Assembly: GCA_022766785.1 (NCBI GenBank)
Contig: JALEOL010000063.1
Location: 1 to 50,976, forward strand
Length of the DNA stretch: 50,976 bases
From: Oscillospiraceae bacterium
GTDB lineage: Bacteria > Bacillota > Clostridia > Oscillospirales > Ruminococcaceae
Direction of reading: 5' to 3'
Shown: one piece after another, positions 27,171 through 36,911 of the stretch
Position numbering within the stretch: position 1 is the first letter of the stretch
Layout of the letters: each line of letters begins with the position of its first letter
Notes under the pieces: model-generated
What the model was told of the DNA's origin: nothing
What the model saw: the letters and a program-made list of their open reading frames with translations, nothing else
Databases searched by the model: none
Position numbers and translations under genes: made by a program

Positions 27171-28127
27171 ATGGCAAGACACCTCGGAATTGACATCGGC
27201 GGAACGAATATCGCCTGCGGAGTAGTGAATGAGAATTGTGAGATCATCGCGCGCTCCAAGGTAAAGACCAACTCCCCCAGACCCTACGATGAGATACTTA
27301 TGGACATTATCCGTGCGGCGGAGCTTGCCTGCGATGAAGCCGGGATAACTCCGCAGCAGCTGGACTCTATCGGGATCGGCTGCCCTGGTACCTGTAATCA
27401 GGCGACCGGCGTGGTGGAGTATTCCAATAACCTCGGGTTTGTGAATGCGCCGCTGCGTGTTGACATTGAAAACAGGTTCGGCGTTCCGACATACCTCGGC
27501 AATGACGCGGACGCTGCCGCATACGGTGAGTACTGCGCTGGAGCCGCCAAGGGAGCAGATTCCGCGGTCGTTATCACACTGGGCACCGGGGTCGGCTCCG
27601 GTATAATCATCAACGGCAGGATATACAGCGGCTCGAATTTCGCCGGCGGAGAGATAGGGCACACTGTTATCGTCGTTGACGGACGTTCCTGCACCTGCGG
27701 CAGAAAGGGCTGCTTTGAGGCGTATTCCTCCGCGACCGGGCTTGTCAATACCACACGGGAGTATGCCGAGAAATACCCTGACAGCCTTATGGCAAGGCTG
27801 ATAAAGCAGGAGGGAAAGGTCAGCGCCAGGACAGCATACCAGGCTATGAAGCAGGGCGACGAAGCCGGAAAGAAAGTCACCGACCTGTATGTGAAGTACC
27901 TTGCGGTGGGGATAACCAACGTTATCAACATATTCCAGCCGGATATCCTGTGTATCGGCGGCGGAGTATGCAACGAGGGCGATACGCTGCTCGTTCCGCT
28001 TAAAAAAGCGGTGGCGGAGCAGGTGTATTCAAAGAGAAGCGCAAAAAATACCGGGATAGTGATATGCTCCCTCGGTAATGATGCAGGGATAATCGGAGCG
28101 GCAATGCTCCACAGATCCTGCAAATAA
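27171..28127 (+). CDS. ROK-family sugar kinase (glucokinase-like)
   Basis: A 318-residue ATP-dependent hexose kinase. Visible are the phosphate-1 motif DIGGTNIACGVV (5-16), the catalytic Asp in LGNDADAAAYGE, GTGVGSGI, the ROK zinc motif CTCGRKGCFEAYSS, and the adenosine motif near IGGGVCNEG. No helix-turn-helix is present, so it is an enzyme and not a ROK repressor. It is located next to manA. GGAGG precedes the ATG. Glucose is the likely substrate but other hexoses are possible. Confidence 0.93.
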   Translation: MARHLGIDIGGTNIACGVVNENCEIIARSKVKTNSPRPYDEILMDIIRAAELACDEAGITPQQLDSIGIGCPGTCNQATGVVEYSNNLGFVNAPLRVDIENRFGVPTYLGNDADAAAYGEYCAGAAKGADSAVVITLGTGVGSGIIINGRIYSGSNFAGGEIGHTVIVVDGRSCTCGRKGCFEAYSSATGLVNTTREYAEKYPDSLMARLIKQEGKVSARTAYQAMKQGDEAGKKVTDLYVKYLAVGITNVINIFQPDILCIGGGVCNEGDTLLVPLKKAVAEQVYSKRSAKNTGIVICSLGNDAGIIGAAMLHRSCK

Positions 28128-28166
28128 AACAGGAAAACCCGGCGAAACGGGCGGAAAGGAAATATA

Positions 28167-29822
28167 ATGAGAAGTGATCTTATCAAGGAGGGCGTTGAAA
28201 AGACCCCTCACAGAGCCGTTCTCAAGGCTCTTGGCGTAACTGACAGCGAAATGCACAGACCGTTCATCGCGGTAGTATGTGCGGCAAGCGACTATGTTCC
28301 CGGTCACATGCACCTGCATGAGATCTCAAAGGCAGTCAAGGACGGTATCAGAAACGCAGGCGGCGTTCCGTTTGAGTTCTTCACCATCGGCGTGTGCGAC
28401 GGTCTTGCGATGAACCACAAGGGAATGAGATATTCCCTGGCTTCCAGAGAGCTTATTGCTGACAGCATCGAAGTAATGCTGACTGCTCACCCCCTGGACG
28501 GTGTTGTATTCATACCGAACTGCGACAAGATAGTGCCCGGTATGGTAATGGCTGCGGCAAGAATGAACCTGCCCTCTATCTTCTGCAGCGGCGGCCCCAT
28601 GAACCCCGGCTGCGTACAGGGCAAGCGCGTTGGTTATTCCGAGATCTACGAGGCGATCGGTCAGTACTCCAACGGCGAGATCGGCGACGATGTTATCAAG
28701 GATTTCGAGGACAACGCCTGCCCCACCTGCGGAAGCTGCTCCGGTATGTACACCGCGAACTCCATGAACTGCCTGACAGAAGCTATGGGTCTTGCGCTCC
28801 CCACCGCCGGCACTGAGCCTGCTGTAAATTCCGCGCGCCGCAGACTTGCAAAGGAGTCCGGTGAGCGCGTTGTGGAGCTTGTAAAGCAGAATATCCGTCC
28901 CAGCGATATCCTCACGAAGAAGAATATGCTGAACGCTCTTGCCACCGATATGGCTATCGGCGCTTCCTCGAATACCGTTCTTCACCTGCTTGCGATCGCG
29001 CATGAGGCAAAGGTAGACATCACCCTTGACGACATCGACCAGATGAGCAGAAAGACTCCCCAGCTCGCAAAGCTCAATCCTGCTTCCAGCGTGTTCATAA
29101 CAGATATGAACGCTGTGGGCGGTATCCAGACGGTAATCCGTGAGCTTTCCAAGGGCGGTCATGTCAATACTGACGTAATGACAGTTTCCGGCACTCAGGC
29201 TGACCGTATCGCAAAGGCAAAGGACGCAGACGGCGTGATAATCCACAAGCTGGACGCTCCTGTGCGCAAGGACGGCGGCATAGCTATCCTCACCGGAAAC
29301 CTCGCAGAGAACGGCTCTGTGGTAAAGCAGGGCGCAGTTAAGCCTGAGATGATGGACTTCACCGGTACCGCAAGGGTATTCAACGGCGAGCAGGCTGCTT
29401 GCGACGCTATCCTCGGCGGCGATATCAAGGCAGGCGACGTTGTTGTTATCCGCTATGAAGGTCCGAAGGGCGGCCCCGGAATGCCGGAGATGCTGGCTCC
29501 CACCGCTGCGATCGTTGGTAAGGGACTTGACGGCAACGTAGCGCTCATCACTGACGGACGCTTCAGCGGAGCTTCCAGAGGTGCAGCTATCGGTCATGTT
29601 TCACCCGAGGCGGCAGAGGGCGGACTTATCGCGTTCGTTGAGGACGGCGACAAGATCCACATCGATATCCCCAACCGCAGCATTACCCTTATGGTTGACG
29701 ACGCAGAGATCGCAAAGCGCAGGGAAAAGGGCATTCTTCCCCCCAAGGAGCTTTCGGGCTACCTCAAGCGCTACGCAGGTCTTGTTACCTCCTCCAATAC
29801 CGGTGCGGTATTCAAGGACTGA
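28167..29822 (+). CDS. ilvD: Dihydroxy-acid dehydratase
   Basis: A 551-residue iron-sulphur enzyme of valine, leucine and isoleucine synthesis. Cluster cysteines lie in PNCDK and [19 protein letters not shown]. The C-terminal barrel has [13 protein letters not shown] and [11 protein letters not shown], with the C-terminus expected for the family. Codon use is more biased (GCT, GTT, TCC) than in its neighbours, fitting high expression. The other ilv genes are not in the window. AAAGGAA precedes the ATG. Confidence 0.97.
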   Translation: MRSDLIKEGVEKTPHRAVLKALGVTDSEMHRPFIAVVCAASDYVPGHMHLHEISKAVKDGIRNAGGVPFEFFTIGVCDGLAMNHKGMRYSLASRELIADSIEVMLTAHPLDGVVFIPNCDKIVPGMVMAAARMNLPSIFCSGGPMNPGCVQGKRVGYSEIYEAIGQYSNGEIGDDVIKDFEDNACPTCGSCSGMYTANSMNCLTEAMGLALPTAGTEPAVNSARRRLAKESGERVVELVKQNIRPSDILTKKNMLNALATDMAIGASSNTVLHLLAIAHEAKVDITLDDIDQMSRKTPQLAKLNPASSVFITDMNAVGGIQTVIRELSKGGHVNTDVMTVSGTQADRIAKAKDADGVIIHKLDAPVRKDGGIAILTGNLAENGSVVKQGAVKPEMMDFTGTARVFNGEQAACDAILGGDIKAGDVVVIRYEGPKGGPGMPEMLAPTAAIVGKGLDGNVALITDGRFSGASRGAAIGHVSPEAAEGGLIAFVEDGDKIHIDIPNRSITLMVDDAEIAKRREKGILPPKELSGYLKRYAGLVTSSNTGAVFKD

Positions 29823-29839
29823 TATCATTATATTTTCAG

Positions 29840-29871
29840 GCGCTCGGAGCAAACCGGGCGCTTGTTCTATT
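29840..29871 (+). terminator. Terminator of ilvD
   Basis: GCGCTCGG (29840-29847) pairs with CCGGGCGC (29854-29861) including one wobble pair, followed by TTGTTCTATTT. Confidence 0.75.
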
Positions 29872-29880
29872 TGTCCGGGA

Positions 29881-30474
29881 ATGCGCATACAATTCACCAT
29901 GATCGAATTCAGACTGTCCCGCACTGCGTTACGGGTGGATTTTTCCTTTGTGGCAGTGCTTGCATTGTTTTTCTGGCTGGATACCGACGGTTTCGGGCTG
30001 ACTGCTCTTGCGGTATGCGCGGCTCACGAAGCGGCGCACCTGGCGGTAATGCTCGCGTGCGGAGTTACGCCGGAATGCGTCACATTCTACGGCGCAGGTA
30101 TCCGTATTGCTGCGCCTGAAACTGAACTCCGCTCCACTGGGGTGCAGGCGGCGGTGTATTCGGCAGGCTGCGTGATGAATTTCCTGCTTGCGATCGCGCT
30201 GCACTTTGCCGGGCTTCCGGTTGCCGCTGCGGTTAGCTGCTTCACCGGGTGCTTTAATCTTCTGCCTGTCGGTGAATTTGACGGGCGCAGGCTGCTGCGG
30301 CTGTTTGTGGCAGCTCATGCCAGGGTGGAGAATGTGGACGGTATCATGTTCTGGTGCGGAGTTCTGTCGGCGGTGATCTTCGGGGCTGCGGCGGCGGTGC
30401 TCGGCAGGGGAGTAAGCCCCACGCTTCTTATTACCGCCGCTTACATTGTCGTTATGGCGCTTCGCAGAGTGTAG
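29881..30474 (+). CDS. M50 site-2-protease-like membrane protein (SpoIVFB-like)
   Basis: A 197-residue intramembrane metalloprotease candidate. It has about five helices, the zinc motif HEAAH in CAAHEAAHLAVMLACG, and the second motif NLLPVGEFDGRRLL with the Asp ligand. This is the compact SpoIVFB arrangement, without a CBS domain. A SpoIVFB role in pro-sigma processing during sporulation is possible, but no sporulation gene is near. The start is uncertain: ATG 29881 or ATG 29899; neither has a good ribosome site. A hairpin terminator lies just before. Confidence 0.75.
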   Translation: MRIQFTMIEFRLSRTALRVDFSFVAVLALFFWLDTDGFGLTALAVCAAHEAAHLAVMLACGVTPECVTFYGAGIRIAAPETELRSTGVQAAVYSAGCVMNFLLAIALHFAGLPVAAAVSCFTGCFNLLPVGEFDGRRLLRLFVAAHARVENVDGIMFWCGVLSAVIFGAAAAVLGRGVSPTLLITAAYIVVMALRRV

Positions 30475-30485
30475 ATTTTTTGTGA

Positions 30486-30513
30486 AAGGGCTGCTCCATG
30501 AGCTTCCTTTTTT
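30486..30513 (+). terminator. Terminator of the M50 gene
   Basis: AAGG and GCTC (30486-30496) pair with GAGC and CCTT (30500-30509), followed by T. It is interrupted by small internal loops, so it is moderate. Confidence 0.5.
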
Positions 30514-30565
30514 CGTCAGATGCTGCAATATTGTAAAAATACATTGACTCTCACCCAAAAAGGTG

Positions 30566-30594
30566 TTGACAGCTTGTTAGTTATACTGTATAAT
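30566..30594 (+). promoter_or_regulatory. Consensus promoter of the AIM24-family gene
   Basis: TTGACA (30566-30571), 17 bases, TATAAT (30589-30594). Both boxes are perfect, and high expression is expected. Confidence 0.88.
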
Positions 30595-30640
30595 AATACT
30601 AGGTTCTTTGGCTGAATCTAAAATGAAAAGGAGTTTTACT

Positions 30641-31306
30641 ATGAGGTATGAGATCAAAGGCGAGCCGCTGCCCGTCGTAATTGTTTATCTTGAGAGCGGT
30701 GAGTCCATCAAGTGCGAAAAGGGCGCTATGGCATGGATGACCCCGAATATGCAGATGTCCACCGGCGCAGGCGGTATCGGAAAGGCATTCGGCAGAATGT
30801 TCTCCGGCGAGTCCATGTTCCAGAATACATATACCGCTGTCGGCGGTCAGGGAATGATCGCATTCGCTTCCAGCTTCCCCGGTTCTATTATTCCGGTAGA
30901 TGTCAGCAAGGGCGATTTCATCGTGCAGAAGTCCGGTTATTTGGCGTCTGATACCTCCGTTGAGCTTTCCGTTGCTTTCCAGAAAAAGCTTGGCGCAGGA
31001 TTCTTCGGCGGCGAGGGCTTCATCATGCAGAGACTTCACGGCACCGGCATGGCATTCATCGAGATCGACGGCTACGTTGTTGAGTACGAGCTTCAGGCTG
31101 GTCAGCAACTGCTGGTAGATACCGGCTACCTTGCTGCTATGTCCGGTTCCTGCTCCATGGATATCCAGACTGTAAAGGGCGTTGGCAATGTGCTTTTCGG
31201 CGGCGAGGGTCTTTTCAATACCGTCGTTACCGGCCCTGGAAAGGTTTATCTCCAGACCATGCCTATCAGCAATGTTGCTCAGGCTATCCACGGCATGTCC
31301 ACCTGA
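30641..31306 (+). CDS. AIM24 / TIGR00266 family protein
   Basis: A 221-residue beta-rich protein of the TIGR00266 (AIM24) family. It begins MRYEIKGEPLPVVIVYL and has the family's GAMAWMTPNMQMST and GGEGFIMQRLHG segments. The molecular role is not established. ATG 30641 is chosen over an upstream TTG because AAAGGAG lies nine bases before it. Codon bias and the perfect promoter suggest an abundant protein. It stands alone between its promoter and terminator. Confidence 0.9.
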   Translation: MRYEIKGEPLPVVIVYLESGESIKCEKGAMAWMTPNMQMSTGAGGIGKAFGRMFSGESMFQNTYTAVGGQGMIAFASSFPGSIIPVDVSKGDFIVQKSGYLASDTSVELSVAFQKKLGAGFFGGEGFIMQRLHGTGMAFIEIDGYVVEYELQAGQQLLVDTGYLAAMSGSCSMDIQTVKGVGNVLFGGEGLFNTVVTGPGKVYLQTMPISNVAQAIHGMST

Positions 31307-31323
31307 TAACAAAAGAAAAAATT

Positions 31324-31351
31324 CGGCGTCGGGAACGGCGCCGTTTTTTTT
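31324..31351 (+). terminator. Terminator of the AIM24-family gene
   Basis: CGGCGTCG (31324-31331) and CGGCGCCG (31336-31343) form a stem around a GGAA loop, followed by eight T. Confidence 0.88.
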
Positions 31352-31413
31352 GAAGATCAAGCCGTGGATCTGTGGCGCTTATCTGCATATATATTACAAT
31401 TCTGTAACAATTA

Positions 31414-31442
31414 TTGACAACAAGAATATATAGTGTTATACT
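31414..31442 (+). promoter_or_regulatory. Promoter of the ABC-CARDB operon
   Basis: TTGACA (31414-31419), 17 bases, TATACT (31437-31442). About 90 bases of leader precede the ATPase start. Confidence 0.78.
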
Positions 31443-31539
31443 GCTATATGAAAAATCTGATAATTTTTTTGGAAAAATGCAACCAACAGGTATTTTCACT
31501 TGTTTTATATAATAGAGAAATAAAGAAGGGGGTGACGGC

Positions 31540-32265
31540 ATGGAGGAACAGAAACCCAGAAAGCCAAGAGCCATGATACATGTCAAGGATCTCCGCAAGG
31601 AATACAAGCTGGAGGGCGGCGCACCGGTCGTGGCGCTGAAAAGGATAAATCTTGACATCATGGAAGGGGAGCTGTGCTGCATTTTCGGCACATCAGGCTC
31701 GGGTAAATCCACGCTGCTCAATCAGCTCGCCGGACTTGAAAAGCCAACATTCGGCGATGTCTACATAAGGGGAGTTCCGATAACGAGACTTTCAGAGAAC
31801 CAGCTTGCGTCATTCCGGCAGAGACATATCGGATTTGTGTTTCAGTCCTATAATCTGCTGCCGTTCATGACCGCGGTGGAAAACGTGGCTATGCCTCTGA
31901 TGTTCCGCGGTGTAAACAAGCGTAAGCGTACCAGAATAGCTGTGGATATGCTTCGCAGAGTAGGACTGGGGAACCGCCTGAAGCATTATCCAAGGCAGAT
32001 GTCCGGCGGTCAGCAGCAGCGCGTCGGCATTGCCCGTGCGTTCGTTGCGAAGCCCGATGTGGTTTTCGCGGACGAGCCGACAGGAAACCTGGATTCCAAG
32101 ACGACTATCGAAGTCATGGATATGATAAAGTCCTTTGCAAGGAAATTCAACCAGACCATCGTTCTGGTGACCCACGATCCGGAGCTTGCAAAGTACGCAG
32201 ACAGAATAGTGACGCTGGTGGACGGAAGAATAGTCAGCGATACAAAAGGAGAAGATCATGAATAA
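31540..32265 (+). CDS. MacB/LolD-type ABC transporter ATPase
   Basis: A 241-residue ATPase of the family that works with FtsX-like permeases. It shows Walker A GTSGSGKST, signature MSGGQQQRV, Walker B VVFADEPTGNLD and a final His in VTHDP. The first 14 residues are a basic extension. It overlaps the CARDB-protein gene by 8 bases, and the permease follows that gene. The three should act as one transport or mechanotransmission complex. Confidence 0.95.
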   Translation: MEEQKPRKPRAMIHVKDLRKEYKLEGGAPVVALKRINLDIMEGELCCIFGTSGSGKSTLLNQLAGLEKPTFGDVYIRGVPITRLSENQLASFRQRHIGFVFQSYNLLPFMTAVENVAMPLMFRGVNKRKRTRIAVDMLRRVGLGNRLKHYPRQMSGGQQQRVGIARAFVAKPDVVFADEPTGNLDSKTTIEVMDMIKSFARKFNQTIVLVTHDPELAKYADRIVTLVDGRIVSDTKGEDHE

Positions 32266-35200
32266 GCTTTTGAAGAAAATATGCTCGGTATTTCTGGGTG
32301 CGGCTCTGTTTACTGCGGCTGTCCCCGGGATTGTTTTTGCAGATACTGTTTCAACTTCTGAGGAAGAACCGGAGTTGACGCTTAACCCTGTGGTGGTGCA
32401 GTATATAGCTTCCAACACAAAGGGAAAGGAGATCTCAGCGATAGGCGAGAGCACTGTGTTCAACCTGAAGCTGACGATAAAGGATATCAAGGTAAAGACC
32501 TCACAGATCTCCGGTGCCGGAGATATCGACTTTATCAAGACCATGGATACATTCAAGGGTAATGTGGAGTCGGTGAATATCACCTCAACGGGTGATGAGC
32601 TGCTGAGATACGACGTTGTGCTCACCGGGTGCAGGTGGCTGGGCGGCAGCACCTCGTTCGGCTTTATGGTGGGGTATAAGGACAGCGGCTATACCGAGTG
32701 CTCCGTTACCCTGAACGAGTGCAAGCCGGAATCAGATGAAAGCGACGACCCCGTAATAAACGTAGCCGAGCCGATGATAAAGATCACCGCAGTGGAGCCT
32801 GACGCTCCTATAAAGGCAGGCGACACTGGGGAGTTCAGGATAAAGCTCAAGAACCTGGGCAGCACCGCGGCATACAATATCCTCGCGGAGATCACCCCGT
32901 CAGACGATATCCTCATCATCGAGGGAACCGGCACCCAGGACATCGAAAGCCTTGATTTCAAGGAAGAAAAGGTCATCACTATAAAGTACAAGGCGCTTGA
33001 CAAAATTAATTCGCTGAAGCAGGTTTTCGGCGTATCGCTGCGGTATTATTACGACAACGGCTCCTCTGAGGTGACAGGCTCCGCAAGCTCCCAGGTGTCA
33101 GTTGCAGCGGAGGTCTCCACCACAGAGAAGGTCTATCCCGTTATCACCACAGACTTTTCCCTCGCGGAAACCGAAATAGAGGGCGGCAAGGAATATTCCG
33201 GCGTCGTTACCGTAAAGAACAGCGGTTCTGCCGATATCAAGGGGCTTTTCGTCAGCTTCTCCGGCTCTGATGATATCATAATCACCGGCGGCACAGGTTC
33301 CCGTTATTTCGCGGATATCCCGGTGAACACCACCAAGCAGATCACCGTAAAGTTCAGGACGATGGACGAGATAACCACGCTTCGTCAGGAGCTGAGGGTG
33401 TCTCTCAAATACAACTTCATGCAGGGCAGCGAAGAACTGGAGGGCACCTATGAGCAGTCTTTCATAATGTTCGGAAAGGGAGCTGGCTCCGCTCCGCTCC
33501 CGATCATCACATCAAACCCGCTGAACGCTCCGCTCGAGGCAGGAAAGCAGTACCGCAAGGCGTTCTATATCTCCAACAAGGGCAGCGAGGATATGAAGAA
33601 TATCACCGTCCGGGTAAAGGGCAGCGAGGGGCTTACCATAACCGGCGGCTGCGAGCAGTTCTTCGTTGACAGCATAAAGGCAGGCGGTCAGAAGAAGATC
33701 ATGGTGTACTTCAACACAAACGCCGACCTGCTTGCAGTGAACCAGACGCTTGATGTCGAGCTGGAGTATTACTACGAGAAATCCGGTGTCATGACCGCCG
33801 AGACCAAGACCGGCACAGTCACGATGAATTCCGCCATATCCGCGCCGCCGGTGCTGCGTATTTCCGGCGATAAGCTGGAAGCAGCGCTCGTTCCGGATAC
33901 GGAGTATGAGTACGGGATATATGTGACCAATTATGGCGATATTACCGTAAGGGACGTTTTCATCGATTTTACTTCCTCTGACGGGCTTTACTTCCTTGAC
34001 GGAACAGAGTCGGCGACTATCGGGATCATTCGTCCCGGCGACTCCGAGTGCGTAAAGGTGAAGTTCCGTACGCTGGAGGACATCACCTCCATTAAGCAGA
34101 CTATCACCGCTGAGATGAAGTACGCCTACGGCAGAAACACCTCCATTGTCCAGAAAGAGGGCAGCTCCTCCCTGACGCTTATCGCGGCGGCGAATAAGAA
34201 GCCCGGCAGCACAGATGATGCGGCAGCGCCGAATATAATAATCGGCAGATACGACATCGGAGCAGACCAGATCGCGGCTGGCAATGTGTTCACGCTGAGC
34301 ATTGATTTCTACAACACCAACGCCGTGACCAATATTGAGAACCTTGTTATGACAGTCAACGCGTCCGGCGACCTGTCGATCTACGGCGGTAGCAACTCGT
34401 TCTATTATCCCACGCTGGCGGCTGCCGGTTCTGCGAGCGAGTCGGTGCAGCTGAGGGCGCTTCCCACGGCAATGACAGGCACTTCATCAGTAAGTGTTTC
34501 GTTCAAGTATGACTATGTTGCAGGTGAATCAAGAGTTACCACCACTTCCGAGCAGTCGATCTTTGTTCCGATATATCAGCCGGATAAAATGACATTCTCT
34601 GTAAGTAAGCCTACATATGACATATACTCCGGTAACGAGGTATATCTGACCCTCAGCTATATCAACAAGGGACGTGCGGACGCGGCTAATGTAAAGGTTG
34701 AGATCACCAGCAGTTCTTCCCCGGCAGGCGAGGGCGAGATCGGCGAAAACACTATGGGCGGCGATATGGACGATGGTTACGGAGAAAATATGACCGGCGG
34801 TTCAACTATGGAATACTCACCAATGAGCACGATCGCTGTCGACGCTGACGGTATGTACGACGGCGCAATGGGCAGTGCCGGGTATGATGACGGATACTAT
34901 GACGGCGGCTATGACATGGGCGGTGATATGTCGTATGACGACCCGGGCTTCACGGCGCTTTCCACCGAAAAGGTGATAGGCAACGTTGCGGCAGGCGGAA
35001 ACGGCACAGCGGACTTCGTTATCACTCCCACAAGAGCCGGCGAGGTGACTGTGGTATTCCGTATCACCTACGAGGACTCCAACATGAATGAGATCGTGAA
35101 GGAAGTTCCTGTCACCCTGAACGTTCAGGAGCAGATGTGGTATGAGCCTGATTATCCCATGACAATGGAGATGCCCGACGAGGGCGGCGAAGGCGGCTTC

Positions 35201-35386
35201 CCGTGGTGGGTATGGCTCATAATCGGCGGCGGCGCAGCGGTCGCTGCGGTGGTCGTTATTGTTATCGTGGTCAATGTCAGAAAGAAGAAGGGCGGCAAGA
35301 AAAAGTACACCGCTGATGATATCGACTGGGAGGACGACTTCGACGAGAGCACTAAAGACAGCAGCGATAAGACAACAAAGGTTTAA
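32258..35386 (+). CDS. Secreted, membrane-anchored CARDB-repeat protein
   Basis: A 1042-residue protein with a signal peptide (1-28, cut near VFA-DT), an N-terminal domain (about 40-155), and then six repeats that look like CARDB/Ig-like domains at about 172-285, 294-405, 416-525, 532-643, 660-770 and 777-955. Each repeat ends in a similar pattern, for instance VKFRTMDEITTLRQ in repeat 2 and VKFRTLEDITSIKQ in repeat 4. Repeat six is interrupted at about 823-897 by a low-complexity stretch rich in Gly, Asp, Met and Tyr. One helix follows (983-1007), with a basic stop and a short acidic cytoplasmic tail. Its position between an ABC ATPase and its permease suggests a tall extracellular part of that transporter. 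The ligand is unknown. Confidence 0.85.
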   Translation: MNKLLKKICSVFLGAALFTAAVPGIVFADTVSTSEEEPELTLNPVVVQYIASNTKGKEISAIGESTVFNLKLTIKDIKVKTSQISGAGDIDFIKTMDTFKGNVESVNITSTGDELLRYDVVLTGCRWLGGSTSFGFMVGYKDSGYTECSVTLNECKPESDESDDPVINVAEPMIKITAVEPDAPIKAGDTGEFRIKLKNLGSTAAYNILAEITPSDDILIIEGTGTQDIESLDFKEEKVITIKYKALDKINSLKQVFGVSLRYYYDNGSSEVTGSASSQVSVAAEVSTTEKVYPVITTDFSLAETEIEGGKEYSGVVTVKNSGSADIKGLFVSFSGSDDIIITGGTGSRYFADIPVNTTKQITVKFRTMDEITTLRQELRVSLKYNFMQGSEELEGTYEQSFIMFGKGAGSAPLPIITSNPLNAPLEAGKQYRKAFYISNKGSEDMKNITVRVKGSEGLTITGGCEQFFVDSIKAGGQKKIMVYFNTNADLLAVNQTLDVELEYYYEKSGVMTAETKTGTVTMNSAISAPPVLRISGDKLEAALVPDTEYEYGIYVTNYGDITVRDVFIDFTSSDGLYFLDGTESATIGIIRPGDSECVKVKFRTLEDITSIKQTITAEMKYAYGRNTSIVQKEGSSSLTLIAAANKKPGSTDDAAAPNIIIGRYDIGADQIAAGNVFTLSIDFYNTNAVTNIENLVMTVNASGDLSIYGGSNSFYYPTLAAAGSASESVQLRALPTAMTGTSSVSVSFKYDYVAGESRVTTTSEQSIFVPIYQPDKMTFSVSKPTYDIYSGNEVYLTLSYINKGRADAANVKVEITSSSSPAGEGEIGENTMGGDMDDGYGENMTGGSTMEYSPMSTIAVDADGMYDGAMGSAGYDDGYYDGGYDMGGDMSYDDPGFTALSTEKVIGNVAAGGNGTADFVITPTRAGEVTVVFRITYEDSNMNEIVKEVPVTLNVQEQMWYEPDYPMTMEMPDEGGEGGFPWWVWLIIGGGAAVAAVVVIVIVVNVRKKKGGKKKYTADDIDWEDDFDESTKDSSDKTTKV

Positions 35387-35398
35387 TGGTGAATAGCC

Positions 35399-36790
35399 GT
35401 GAAATTATTTGACATGATAAAAATGACGCTGCAAAACCTCACCCGGCGCAAATCACGGACTATCCTGACCGTGCTCGGCGTCGTGGTGGGCTGCTGCGCC
35501 ATCGTGACGATGATGTCCATCGGCTTCGGCGTCCAGAATTCCCAGCAGATAATGCTGGAGGGAATGGGAGATCTTACGCTGATACAGGTGTATTCCAACG
35601 GCAGAAAGGACTCAAAGCTGGACGATGCGGCGATACGGAAATTCCAGAGCATAGCAAATGTCGATGTTGCAGTAGGAAAGACCCAGCTCAACAATGTCGG
35701 CATGACGGTATTTGCCGGAAAAAATGACCGCTATCAGATGCAGTGGGTACAGATCATCGGCATAAACAAGGACGCTATGGAGAAGTTCGGATTTCAGCTT
35801 CTGGAGGGCAGTTATCCGAAGCAGCCATTTGAAGTCCTTGCAGGACAGTATACAGCGTATAACCTTATGGATACGATGCGCCCTGAGGGACAGGACATGA
35901 TCAGCCGGTGGGATTATATGTATACCTACGATCCCAACACAGGCATGATGACGGAAAATGATCCCTCGGCGCTTCCCGACCCATACATGAAGCTGAACGG
36001 TCAAACGCTGAAGCTTGAACTGTACAGCTATGAGAACTTTGATGTAAAAAAGTATCAGGAAATAAAGGTCACCGGCGTCGTCAAGGAGGATTACAACAAG
36101 GACTACGCCACCAGCGAGGGACTGATATTCTTCACGACTGACCTCCAGGCGCTCCAGAAAATGTTCTATCCCTCCTCCAGCCAGATAATGGAGTACAGCG
36201 AGATCTATGTAAAGGCAAGGGATATATCTCAGGTAGCAGATATTGAGAACGACATCAAGAAAATGGGTTATTCAACCTATTCGATGGAGAGCGTCCGCAA
36301 GCCTCTTGAGGAGGAGGCACGCAAGCAGCAGATGATGCTCGGCGGTCTGGGCGCTGTATCCCTGTTCGTTGCGGCGCTTGGCATATGCAATACCATGATA
36401 ATGTCCATTTCTGAGCGCACCCGTGAGATCGGCGTGATGAAAGCGCTTGGGTGCTACCTCGGCAATATCCGCACGGTGTTCCTGCTGGAGGCTGGATTTA
36501 TCGGGCTTATCGGCGGCATTATCGGCAGCGTGCTGAGCTTCCTTATTTCAGTGGGAATGAACTTCTTCACCAATGCAGCCGCACAGTCAATTCAGGTAAC
36601 AGACTTCGCCACGTTCTGGACGAAGCTTACCACGGCTATGGACGTTGCAAACAGTCCGATGTCTATAGTTCCGTTGTGGCTGTACGGCTTTGCGATAGTG
36701 TTCTCGATCATCATCGGATTAGGCTCGGGATTTTACCCGGCGAACAAGGCGGTGCATATCTCCGCTATGGAAGCGATCAAGCGAGAATAA
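35399..36790 (+). CDS. FtsX/MacB-like ABC permease
   Basis: A 463-residue permease with four helices: one at about 20-45 and three at about 315-450. The large extracellular loop (about 50-310) is the MacB-type periplasmic-core position. The C-terminal part has the EIGVMKALG motif. The GTG start is 12 bases after the CARDB gene stop. It should pair with the ATPase at 31540. MacB systems normally use an HlyD-type adaptor; here the CARDB protein occupies that gene slot. Confidence 0.92.
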   Translation: MKLFDMIKMTLQNLTRRKSRTILTVLGVVVGCCAIVTMMSIGFGVQNSQQIMLEGMGDLTLIQVYSNGRKDSKLDDAAIRKFQSIANVDVAVGKTQLNNVGMTVFAGKNDRYQMQWVQIIGINKDAMEKFGFQLLEGSYPKQPFEVLAGQYTAYNLMDTMRPEGQDMISRWDYMYTYDPNTGMMTENDPSALPDPYMKLNGQTLKLELYSYENFDVKKYQEIKVTGVVKEDYNKDYATSEGLIFFTTDLQALQKMFYPSSSQIMEYSEIYVKARDISQVADIENDIKKMGYSTYSMESVRKPLEEEARKQQMMLGGLGAVSLFVAALGICNTMIMSISERTREIGVMKALGCYLGNIRTVFLLEAGFIGLIGGIIGSVLSFLISVGMNFFTNAAAQSIQVTDFATFWTKLTTAMDVANSPMSIVPLWLYGFAIVFSIIIGLGSGFYPANKAVHISAMEAIKRE

Positions 36791-36798
36791 GACCAGAG

Positions 36799-36827
36799 CA
36801 GCCGGTGTTACACCCGGCTGTTTTGTT
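36799..36827 (+). terminator. Terminator of the ABC-CARDB operon
   Basis: CAGCCGG (36799-36805) pairs with CCGGCTG (36814-36820), followed by TTTTGTTT. Confidence 0.82.
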
Positions 36828-36911
36828 TATTATGTACTAAAGTTTTTGCGGCAAATCAGCATTGGATATGCATTATGTTTAAAAATAATAAAAGCTATGC
36901 AGATTTAGCAT

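Noticed and set aside
26194..27177. 327-codon minus-strand open frame opposite manA
   Set aside because: It is a shadow of manA, with no recognisable domain and no ribosome site.
28326..29597. 423-codon minus-strand open frame inside ilvD
   Set aside because: It is antisense to a fully conserved ilvD gene, and its length is explained by codon bias.
29581..29880. 100-codon extension of the M50 protease into the end of ilvD
   Set aside because: It overlaps the conserved C-terminus of ilvD in another frame and crosses the ilvD terminator.
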